Shown: positions 17,694-25,316 of the stretch, piece after piece
Position numbering within the stretch: position 1 is the first letter of the stretch
Layout of the letters: each line of letters opens with the position of its first letter
NCBI RefSeq assembly: GCF_014639155.1
Contig: NZ_BMFT01000005.1
Coordinates: 214,987 to 278,986 of the forward strand
Origin: Paenibacillus segetis
GTDB lineage: Bacteria > Bacillota > Bacilli > Paenibacillales > Paenibacillaceae
DNA: 64,000 nucleotides
Direction of reading: 5' to 3'
Made by a program: the position numbers and the translations under genes
Notes under the pieces: generated by a model
What the model was told of the DNA's origin: nothing
Databases searched by the model: none
The model's input: only the letters and a program-made list of their open reading frames with translations

Positions 17694-18692
17694 GTGAGGG
17701 ACGGATGGAGAATTACATTGTCTACTTATGTGAATCAACATAATCAGGATGAAGTGGATTATCGCCCCCGGAGCGAAAGCACGGTGGTAACCGATTTGGA
17801 ATATTTGATACGTCTTGGTGAACGGAGACAGAGATTGGATCAATGGTACAAGGAGAGGGGAGCTACTCCCCTACGAAATGAAACAAGGGCCAAACTGATA
17901 CGTGAGATACAGAGCCGTGATAGTGAGATGGAAGTGGAGTTACAACTTTTCCGGACAACATATTATGACAAGGGTGGAGCTCGCCATCAAGAAGAGCGCA
18001 TCGAAGGTCAAAGATTGACACTTGAGCGGGATGGTGATGGTTGGATTATTTCTAAGGTCGAACTACCAGTGGCGGAGAAACATGCTGCTTTTAGATTACC
18101 ACGACCTGAGCCTGAGGTGGAAGATGGGAAGAACGGTTTAAGTGCTCCTTTTTTAAATAAAAAATTGCTTGGTGGAGTGGCGAGAAGTACGGCTTATCGC
18201 CGAAAGGATGCGGTTCAATATGCAGATCAATGGTGGAATGATTTCAATCCAGAGTTTTCTAGTTTCGACGTAGATTGCACCCATTTTATCTCGCAATGCC
18301 TCTTTGCAGGCGGTGCCCCAATAAACTATACTGGAAAAAGAGAATCGGGCTGGTGGTACAAGGGTTATGTTAATGGTCGGGAATCTTGGAGTTACAGTTG
18401 GGCCGTTGCTGGAGGACTGGAACGCTTTTTGACACACAGTTCTACTGGATTACGTGCCGAAGTCGTAGAACGACCGGAGCAGCTTCAGCTTGGAGACGTA
18501 ATTATATACGATTGGGATGGAGACGGCGCTTACCAGCACAGTACAATTGTGACTGCATTTGACGCTGGCGGCATGCCCCTTGTTAACGCGCATACTACCC
18601 CTAGCAGACACCGTTACTGGGATTACAAGGATTCCTATGCTTGGACCGAGAACACGGTGTACCGTTTTTTTCATATCGCGGACTGGTTCTAA
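17694..18692 (+). CDS. Amidase-domain protein (Amidase_6 type)
   Basis: A 332-residue protein with a C-terminal putative amidase domain (about 155-330), a cysteine-peptidase-like fold related to NlpC/P60. The likely nucleophile is the cysteine of DCTHFISQC and the histidine is in YQHSTIV; WWYKG and SYSWAVAGG are conserved in the group. The N-terminal 140 residues look like a ligand or wall-binding module. The start is GTG at 17694 after AAAGGAGG. There is no clear signal peptide. Its place directly before ddl fits a role in cell-wall turnover, but that is inference. Confidence 0.85.
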   Translation: MRDGWRITLSTYVNQHNQDEVDYRPRSESTVVTDLEYLIRLGERRQRLDQWYKERGATPLRNETRAKLIREIQSRDSEMEVELQLFRTTYYDKGGARHQEERIEGQRLTLERDGDGWIISKVELPVAEKHAAFRLPRPEPEVEDGKNGLSAPFLNKKLLGGVARSTAYRRKDAVQYADQWWNDFNPEFSSFDVDCTHFISQCLFAGGAPINYTGKRESGWWYKGYVNGRESWSYSWAVAGGLERFLTHSSTGLRAEVVERPEQLQLGDVIIYDWDGDGAYQHSTIVTAFDAGGMPLVNAHTTPSRHRYWDYKDSYAWTENTVYRFFHIADWF

Positions 18693-18719
18693 CTATTTAA
18701 TAGAAGAGAGTTGTTACCC

Positions 18720-19817
18720 ATGGCACAGAACAAATTGAACATAGGGCTAATTTATGGAGGCAAATCGGGAGAGCACGAGGTGTCACTACAAACAGCTTTT
18801 GCGGTTTCAAAAGCGTTTGATTATGATAAATATGAACTCATTCCATTCTATATTACTAAGCAAGGACAATGGAGAGTTGGAGCTAAATTATCTCAGCCCT
18901 TCACTGCATTGGAAGAGTTGAAACTGGAGGAAGGAGCCGGGGATACGACGGCTTCTATTCAAATGTTATTCGGTAAGCTAGCCTCAGGTAAGGCTATGAT
19001 TGATGTTGCTTTCCCGCTTCTTCATGGGACTAATGGGGAAGATGGAACGATCCAGGGATTATTTGAAATGGCAAATTTACCGTATGTAGGCGCTGGAGTA
19101 TTGTCATCTGCTGCGGGCATGGACAAAGTGGTAATGAAGAAGCTATTTGCAGACGCAGGACTTGAACAATGTAAATATTGTTATTTCACCGCTTCCGAAT
19201 GGAAACAAGGAAGTCATGCTCTGATCCAAGACGTAGAAGATAAGTTAGGTTATCCTTGCTTCGTGAAGCCAGCCAACCTTGGCTCAAGTGTAGGTATTTC
19301 CAAAGCGAGAAATAGAGAAGAACTGCTAAATTCGGTAGCACTTGCTTTCCGTTATGATATTAAGGTTCTGGTAGAAGAATTCGTTGATGCTCGTGAGGTT
19401 GAGGTTGGTGTTCTAGGCAACGAAGAGCCGCAGGCATCTGTTCCTGGAGAAATTGTATCTTCTGGGGAATACTACGATTATCAAGCTAAATATCTCGATG
19501 GCAAATCACAAATGTTGATTCCAGCTCCACTAGATATAGAACTCGCAGAACGTGTACGTGACCTGGCAGTTACAGCATTCAAGGCGGTTGTAGGCAGTGG
19601 ATTATGCCGCGCTGACTTCTTTGTAACTAAGTCTGATCAGAAGATATGGATTAATGAAGTGAACACGATGCCAGGATTCACTCCGTTTAGCATGTATCCA
19701 TTACTTTGGCGTGAAACTGGACTGTCTTACGAAGCGTTGCTTGATCGACTTATTGAGTTAGCGTTAGAGCGTTATGAAGATCGTCAAAATCTTGATTTCG
19801 AGAATGGTGTCAATTAG
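18720..19817 (+). CDS. ddl: D-alanine--D-alanine ligase
   Basis: A 365-residue ATP-grasp ligase that makes the D-Ala-D-Ala dipeptide for peptidoglycan. GGKSGEHEVSL at the N-terminus, KPANLGSSVGISKA in the ATP-binding region, and WINEVNTMPGFT at the metal site are diagnostic. The omega-loop block EYYDYQAKY fits D-Ala rather than D-lactate specificity. The ATG at 18720 was preferred over an in-frame TTG nine bases upstream. It lies 27 bp after the amidase-like gene. Confidence 0.95.
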   Translation: MAQNKLNIGLIYGGKSGEHEVSLQTAFAVSKAFDYDKYELIPFYITKQGQWRVGAKLSQPFTALEELKLEEGAGDTTASIQMLFGKLASGKAMIDVAFPLLHGTNGEDGTIQGLFEMANLPYVGAGVLSSAAGMDKVVMKKLFADAGLEQCKYCYFTASEWKQGSHALIQDVEDKLGYPCFVKPANLGSSVGISKARNREELLNSVALAFRYDIKVLVEEFVDAREVEVGVLGNEEPQASVPGEIVSSGEYYDYQAKYLDGKSQMLIPAPLDIELAERVRDLAVTAFKAVVGSGLCRADFFVTKSDQKIWINEVNTMPGFTPFSMYPLLWRETGLSYEALLDRLIELALERYEDRQNLDFENGVN

Positions 19818-19851
19818 CTCGTAAATCTTAAGCGCAAAGGGAGAAGAGATC

Positions 19852-20175
19852 ATGGGCTTTCAAACGGAATTCAACTCAGTATGTAAGTTTAAAAGTGAGC
19901 AGGAGCTTTATGAATTGCTGGAGTATGGAAAAGGGAAAATGCGGAAGCAAGGTTTCCGCGTGTTTCCAACGGGGCAAAAAGTGATAGCCTATACCCCTGA
20001 TAATAAAGCTGTGGCCATCGTAAAAATTACCGCATGTGTATCTGAAATTAATTTTAATGGGGAAGAAGTTACATCGGTAGAACTCGATTTGGTGCGTCAG
20101 TTAACGGAGGAAGAGTCCGCTATTCAGACGGCACTTGCCTTTGAAATGTTCTTTGGAGAGGCACAGGAAGGATAA
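19852..20175 (+). CDS. Small conserved-looking protein of unknown function
   Basis: I do not recognise this 107-residue protein with certainty. It has no signal peptide or membrane segment. It alternates charged and hydrophobic residues, consistent with a small alpha/beta fold, and ends in an acidic helix. Its stop overlaps the uvsE start by one base (TAATG), so translation is probably coupled. The coupling hints at a role tied to uvsE or at least shared expression. The start follows GGGAGAAGAG. Confidence 0.75.
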   Translation: MGFQTEFNSVCKFKSEQELYELLEYGKGKMRKQGFRVFPTGQKVIAYTPDNKAVAIVKITACVSEINFNGEEVTSVELDLVRQLTEEESAIQTALAFEMFFGEAQEG

Positions 20176-21176
20176 TGATTGTTCGCTTCGGATATGTCGC
20201 GATGTCAACCGTCGTGGGGAATGCTTCACCTTCTAGAACAATGACGTATAAGACGTTCAGCGGACTGGCTGACCGGGAAGCTGGACTTCGTCGTCTTGAG
20301 ACTATATCCACGGAGAATTTGCAGAATACGTTGCGACTACTGAGGCACAATCTGGCCTATGGGATTCAGGTTTATCGATTCTCATCCAAGCTTATACCGT
20401 TAGCAACACATCAATCCCTTGCGGATTGGAACCCATTTGAGGCTCTTAGAGAGCCTTTTGCTGCTGTGGGTGATTTCGTTAAGAAGCATGGGATGCGTGT
20501 CTCTTTTCATCCAGATCATTTCACGGTACTCAGTACTCCGCGTCCTGAGGTGCTGAAGAGCTCAATTCGAGATTTGGAGCATCATATGGCTATGTTTCAG
20601 GCGATGGGTCTTCATGGACGGGCCAAGAACAACATCCATGTTGGTGGGGCATATGGAGACAAGCCTGCTGCCGGACAACGGTTCATTGAAGTTGTGCGGA
20701 GCCTTTCAGAGAGCATGAAGCAACAGCTTACCTTTGAGAATGATGATAAAACATTTAATGCTCCAGAGACATTAGCAATATGTGAAACCTTAGGAATACC
20801 TATGGTACTCGACATTCATCATCAATGGGTAAACAACGTAGGTGAGGATCCGGTTGAACTGTGGCCGAGGATCCTTAAGACTTGGAGAACGCGGGCGGCG
20901 CAGGCTGATTCACCAGAGGATGATCCCTTACCACCGAAAATCCATGCATCTAGTCCCAAAAGTGCAAGTGATCCACGTGGACATGCGGATTACGTTATCG
21001 CTGGACCATTGCTTCATTTTCTGCGACAGATTGCTCCTGTAACTGAACGGGTGGATGTTATGTTAGAAGCCAAGCTGAAGGATGGAGCCTTGTTCGCACT
21101 GATGTCGGACCTCGCGAAATACGGCGGAGATGGAGTAGAAATTATTGGCGAAGCAAGTGTACGAATTACTCCGTAA
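20175..21176 (+). CDS. uvsE: UV damage endonuclease
   Basis: A 333-residue UvdE-type TIM-barrel endonuclease that nicks DNA 5' of UV photoproducts and starts an excision route independent of UvrABC. The start RFGYVAMS is typical, as are MRVSFHPDHF, LTFENDD, PMVLDIHHQW, KIHASSPK and DVMLEAKLKD, which hold the metal-binding His, Glu and Asp residues. An AGGAAGG site lies within the end of the preceding small gene. A terminator-like hairpin lies about 90 bp downstream. Confidence 0.95.
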   Translation: MIVRFGYVAMSTVVGNASPSRTMTYKTFSGLADREAGLRRLETISTENLQNTLRLLRHNLAYGIQVYRFSSKLIPLATHQSLADWNPFEALREPFAAVGDFVKKHGMRVSFHPDHFTVLSTPRPEVLKSSIRDLEHHMAMFQAMGLHGRAKNNIHVGGAYGDKPAAGQRFIEVVRSLSESMKQQLTFENDDKTFNAPETLAICETLGIPMVLDIHHQWVNNVGEDPVELWPRILKTWRTRAAQADSPEDDPLPPKIHASSPKSASDPRGHADYVIAGPLLHFLRQIAPVTERVDVMLEAKLKDGALFALMSDLAKYGGDGVEIIGEASVRITP

Positions 21177-21265
21177 TCCCTCTTTTCTATTGATAAACTT
21201 TGGAAAGTAAGGTAAGTTGTACAAAATGAAGTTATTGAATGAAGGGGTATCTATTACAGATACGG

Positions 21266-21313
21266 AAGTTCGTTTCGTAGGGACTAGGTTGTCACTCCGG
21301 CAACGAACTTTTT
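21266..21313 (+). terminator. Terminator after uvsE
   Basis: AAGTTCGTT (21266-21274) pairs with AACGAACTT (21302-21310) and is followed by a short T-run. A second small hairpin, GTATCT-attac-AGATAC, lies just before it at 21247-21263. Confidence 0.6.
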
Positions 21314-21457
21314 GTTTACAAGGACGTGGAATATAGGCAGCCTGTTTATGTTTTAACGGGGAGAAAGTGACGCAACTTTGGCTCTACTATGACGTATAGT
21401 TTTTAAGTAGGATAACATTCGAAGTTAAAGTATAGAATAGAAAGTGGAGTGAAACCA

Positions 21458-22318
21458 TTGGAATCCCAATCAAAAATTCCTTATGTGGTGGGAAGTAAAA
21501 GTCCGACGGCCGTAGCGATTAACAGTGCGTCCAAAGCGGGTGAATGGATTAAGAGTAGACTTGGATTGGTTAAAGAATTGAACACGAAAGTTTCCGCACA
21601 AGACTTGGTTACGGATGTGGACAAGGGCGCGGAAGCGATGATTCGTAAGTTGATCCTTACTCATTTCCCAGATCACGAAATTTTGGGAGAAGAAGGGGTG
21701 GCACCAGGGGCAGCGGCTTCAGTTGAGGCGTTGACACAGGCGAGCCGTTCTGACTATCTATGGATTGTCGACCCGATTGACGGAACGACGAATTTCGTTC
21801 ATGGATTTCCTTATTTCTGTGTATCGATCGCTCTGGCGTATAAAGGTGAGGTTATTATTGGAGTGATTTACGACCCGATTCGGGACGAACTATTCGTTGC
21901 TGAGAAGGGCAAGGGTGCCTATATTCATGGCAAAAAGTCCGTAGTATCCGAAGAAAGCAGCCTGGAGGATAGTATCCTTGCGGTTGGGTTTAATCCTGAT
22001 CGAGATTATGCCCTTCCGGTAAATATGAAAGGAATCACGGCTCTGTCAGGAGAGGTTCGTAGTCTTCGTGCAGCGGGGTCAGCTGCTCTCCATCTAGCTT
22101 ATGTGGCAACGGGTCGACTTAGTGGGTATTATGAAGTAGGACTGAACGTTTGGGATGTTGCCGCAGGTGTTCTACTTGTAACAGAATCCGGTGGTAAGGT
22201 AAGTGATACCGTAGGGAACTCCTATCATCTGGGAGTCCGTAATCTTGTCGCAACCAATGGAAAGATACACGATGAACTATTGGAATCACTAAAAGTGGCG
22301 GATGCAACAGGATTATAG
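21458..22318 (+). CDS. Inositol monophosphatase family protein
   Basis: A 286-residue Mg-dependent phosphatase of the IMPase/SuhB/FBPase superfamily. The metal motifs are LVTDVDKGAE, ILGEEG, DPIDGTTNFVHGFP and WDVAAGVLLVTESGG. The usual activity is on inositol-1-phosphate or similar sugar phosphates; the cellular substrate is not clear. The start is taken at TTG 21458 because GGAG lies eight bases before it; a GTG at 21449 would lack a ribosome site. The gene-free 280 bp upstream holds the uvsE terminator. Confidence 0.9.
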   Translation: MESQSKIPYVVGSKSPTAVAINSASKAGEWIKSRLGLVKELNTKVSAQDLVTDVDKGAEAMIRKLILTHFPDHEILGEEGVAPGAAASVEALTQASRSDYLWIVDPIDGTTNFVHGFPYFCVSIALAYKGEVIIGVIYDPIRDELFVAEKGKGAYIHGKKSVVSEESSLEDSILAVGFNPDRDYALPVNMKGITALSGEVRSLRAAGSAALHLAYVATGRLSGYYEVGLNVWDVAAGVLLVTESGGKVSDTVGNSYHLGVRNLVATNGKIHDELLESLKVADATGL

Positions 22319-22383
22319 TTGTTAGTGTTGAGATGGATGGGATGATTAACTGAACATTTAGGACCGGAAGGAGTGTCAATAAG

Positions 22384-22650
22384 ATGAGCGAAGAGAAAGA
22401 CTTGGAAAGACAGCTCAGCGAGATGCTGGCGGATGGAGACTATAGTAGTGAGGAAGAACGGCGGGAAGAGGAACGAAGACGCTTATCTCCTAAATATGAG
22501 ATACGGATTCAGACTCAGCTCGATCCGATTGTAGAAGAAACTCGTAAATATCGTAGTATGGCTGAAGAAATAGATGATCGATATGATGAATACCTGAAGA
22601 AAACAGAACATAAGGATAAGGATGATTCAGAAAAATTTGGAAACCCGTGA
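22384..22650 (+). CDS. Small highly charged hypothetical protein
   Basis: An 88-residue protein rich in Glu, Arg, Lys and Asp, with long predicted helices and no hydrophobic core to speak of. I recognise no family. A GGAAGGAG site precedes the ATG and a strong terminator follows, so it is probably a real gene at the end of the transcript begun upstream. Confidence 0.65.
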   Translation: MSEEKDLERQLSEMLADGDYSSEEERREEERRRLSPKYEIRIQTQLDPIVEETRKYRSMAEEIDDRYDEYLKKTEHKDKDDSEKFGNP

Positions 22651-22672
22651 TTTTTGTCATATGATGGTTAAG

Positions 22673-22703
22673 GCGTCCCGAAACGTCGGGACGCTTTACT
22701 TTT
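22673..22703 (+). terminator. Terminator after the 88-residue gene
   Basis: GCGTCCCGA-aacg-TCGGGACGC is a perfect 9-bp stem followed by a T-rich tract (TTTACTTTT). Confidence 0.88.
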
Positions 22704-22727
22704 ATAAAAAGACAAGGAGGTAATTAT

Positions 22728-24032
22728 TTGAAGTATGGAAGTAGAGTAAATAGGAATCAGTCTATCATATTAAGTTTGCTAGTGGTAATACTAATGTTAA
22801 CGGGAAGTGAATCTCTCTTTGCAGCGCCACTTAATGAAACGGGAGAAAAAGATTCTTCAGTTGTAGCGAATGGCACGAATACGAATACATACTCTATCGT
22901 TGCACTTGGAGACTCTATTACTGCCGGTTATGAGCCAGGAATGACCGAAACAAGCGTACCATATGGATACGTCGAACGTCTTGCAGAGCAGGGATTGTTC
23001 CATGGACGTACGGAAGCTACTAATCTTGGAATTCTAGGATTAACAAGTACTGGAATGAAGAATTACATTTCGGCAATTCAGGCTGGTAAATCTATCACGG
23101 CTGATCAGATTCAAGCGGGCACTCCTGACCCACGAATCAATACCTTTGCATCGGAAATTAATTTGGCCAAGTCTGCTATTGAAAATGCTGATCTGATCAC
23201 GATTACGATTGGCGGAAATGATCTACTAAGTTTACTACCAGAGGTAGCTCTCTTGACCCAAGAAGAATTAAGTGTAAAAGTTACGGATATTTTAGCTGTG
23301 TATGCTTCTAATATGAATGCAATCATTGCAGGGATCACGGAGCTTAATCCTCAGGCACAAATTGTGTTGGGTGATCAATATTTGCCTTTACCAAGTATAG
23401 CAGTCGGTACCACGATCTATCCTGTTCTTCAACAAGCTATCAAAACGTGTACAGCGACGGTAGATAAAGTAGTAGAAGAATATAAGTCACAAGGAAAGCA
23501 AATAAGTGCTGCTCATATCGCTGAGGCATTTGCAGGAAAAGAAATCGCATATACTCATTTTTATCCGGAGACCGATGTTCATCCGAACCAATCTGGCTAT
23601 GCACAAATTGCCAAGGTGATGGCAAGTAACGTCTGGGGAAGTTATTTAGATACAGCCGGCAAACGAGGTGAAGTTCCTATTTCCGTAGTAGTCAGCGGAA
23701 AAGAACTACTAACCCCATACCAACCGGTCCTAAAGAACAATCAAACTTTCGTTGCTCTTAAAGATATTACAGATGCTATTGGTGCAGAATCAAAGTGGGA
23801 TAGCAAGACAAGTACAGTTACTATTACTTATGGTAAACAAACCGTATCTATCCCGGTATTGCCGGAAGGAACTAAAGTGAACAGTAATTCTGCTACCAAG
23901 GCTCCTTCGGCATTCTTGAACAAAGTTGGCAAGGAGTCCAAAACTTATGTGCCGCTAGCGCTGCTTGTTCAGGGACTAGGACTTGATGTGAAGTACAGCA
24001 AAGGGATGAAGACGGTATTTGTAAACCAGTAA
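22728..24032 (+). CDS. Secreted SGNH/GDSL hydrolase with C-terminal stalk domain
   Basis: A 434-residue secreted esterase-like enzyme. A signal peptide ends near ESLFAAP. The SGNH blocks are VALGDSITAGYE (catalytic Ser), TIGGNDLLS (Asn) and DVHPNQSGY (Asp and His). The last 110 residues form a copper-amine-oxidase-N-like stalk domain (FVALKDITDAIGAESKWD). The start is TTG at 22728 with AAGGAGG seven bases before. Possible roles are deacylation of wall polymers or lipids; no substrate can be assigned. Confidence 0.9.
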   Translation: MKYGSRVNRNQSIILSLLVVILMLTGSESLFAAPLNETGEKDSSVVANGTNTNTYSIVALGDSITAGYEPGMTETSVPYGYVERLAEQGLFHGRTEATNLGILGLTSTGMKNYISAIQAGKSITADQIQAGTPDPRINTFASEINLAKSAIENADLITITIGGNDLLSLLPEVALLTQEELSVKVTDILAVYASNMNAIIAGITELNPQAQIVLGDQYLPLPSIAVGTTIYPVLQQAIKTCTATVDKVVEEYKSQGKQISAAHIAEAFAGKEIAYTHFYPETDVHPNQSGYAQIAKVMASNVWGSYLDTAGKRGEVPISVVVSGKELLTPYQPVLKNNQTFVALKDITDAIGAESKWDSKTSTVTITYGKQTVSIPVLPEGTKVNSNSATKAPSAFLNKVGKESKTYVPLALLVQGLGLDVKYSKGMKTVFVNQ

Positions 24033-24094
24033 GCGGAAGAAAAAACGCTGGTGTGTTCTTCATTCGTAGCTTTTGAAGTTTATTTAACGGGAAA

Positions 24095-24271
24095 AACTCC
24101 AGTTAAATTGTTGGGAGGGCTTATCATCCCACATTTAACTGGAAATCCTCCTGTTAATTAACCTTTTTTCGAGCGCAAGTGGTTGAAGCACCATAATAGA
24201 TGGAGAATTTCCAGCTAATTTACCCTCTGGTGAGTATGAGAGTCACATTAGATGGAGGAATTCCAGTTAAT
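24095..24271. repeat. Degenerate intergenic repeat cluster
   Basis: Four related copies of a motif close to GATGGAGGAATTTCCAGTTAAT lie in the 257-bp gap. Three are on the plus strand (24095-24108 partial, 24199-24221, 24250-24271) and one is on the minus strand (24133-24151). The first and the inverted copy form a hairpin, CCAGTTAAAT (24099-24108) with ATTTAACTGG (24133-24142) and TGGGA/TCCCA inside. There is no T-run and no open frame. Confidence 0.6.
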
Positions 24272-24289
24272 CATATCTGCACATATTAG

Positions 24290-25057
24290 TTATTTTATTG
24301 CTACGATCCTTAATCGCTTGTAATCTGCGTACCAATTTCCGTCTGTGAATAGCGACGCTTGAGCGTGGTGAGCTATTTTTGCAAACATAGTTTCTTTGTC
24401 AGCTTCAGTGATGTCTTTAAAGAATTCATCTGCTGCTAGTCCGGAGAGCCAGTGGGTAAGACCATTCTCCCCGTCTTGTAGCAATGTAGGGCGATCAAAG
24501 TGAGCTGCATAGGTCACACGAAAGCCCTGTTGTTCCAATAAGCTGCTGTACTCCCCAATGCTTGGAAAATACCACGGGTTACGTTCTTCCGCATCGATTC
24601 CATACTCTTCTAACACCTTGTAAATGGATTTGACGATGGTATCACAGTTCCCTTTACCCCCAAACTCCGCCACAAAACGGCCACCAGGCACTAGTACATT
24701 CCATACGGAGGTTACCACATTTGGAGCATTCTTTACCCAATGCAAAGCTGCGTTCGAGAAGACAGCATTCACAGGTTGATCCAGTGTAAACTGCTCAGCG
24801 TTACCTATCCTGAAATCAAGTTCAGGATATTTGCTGCTGGCTTGTTCAATCATGTGCGGCGAATAATCCATCCCCAGAACATAGGCCCCCGACTTAGCAA
24901 TGTCATGACTTAAATCTCCGGTTCCACATCCTAAATCGAGAATTCGTTCCCCTTGCTGAGGTTCAAGCAGCTCCACTACACCCTTGCCGTACTCCGAAAC
25001 AAAGCCTAACTTCTCGTCATACAATGTTGGCTTCCAAATATGACTTGATCCCATCAT
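24290..25057 (-). CDS. Class I SAM-dependent methyltransferase
   Basis: A 255-residue methyltransferase with the SAM-binding loop LDLGCGTGDLS, motif II near FRIGNAEQF and motif III near VPGGRFVAEFGGKGN. It resembles the Tam/trans-aconitate methyltransferase group, but substrate assignment from this similarity would be unsafe. No signal peptide or membrane segment is present. The start follows an AAGGAG site. Its neighbours, an SGNH hydrolase and divergent sugar genes, do not suggest a pathway. Confidence 0.88.
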   Translation of the reverse strand: MMGSSHIWKPTLYDEKLGFVSEYGKGVVELLEPQQGERILDLGCGTGDLSHDIAKSGAYVLGMDYSPHMIEQASSKYPELDFRIGNAEQFTLDQPVNAVFSNAALHWVKNAPNVVTSVWNVLVPGGRFVAEFGGKGNCDTIVKSIYKVLEEYGIDAEERNPWYFPSIGEYSSLLEQQGFRVTYAAHFDRPTLLQDGENGLTHWLSGLAADEFFKDITEADKETMFAKIAHHAQASLFTDGNWYADYKRLRIVAIK

Positions 25058-25316
25058 CCATTCACTCCTTCTTTACTTCATCTGCATCTATTGTGTCACA
25101 ACAACCTCAATTGATTAAATATATAGAACGAATAACGTTTATAGGATATTCCTATGATCACTTTAGGTGAGCTCTCCAACTGAAGTCCGTACAAACGCAC
25201 ATAAGGTGATTAGAGTTGGACATTTAAGAGTGTTCAGGTTTTGGCTAATCTGGAAAGGAACAGTTTTGGGTATAGAGTGATCACCATAATATATACACAT
25301 AAGGAGAGAGCGGAGT

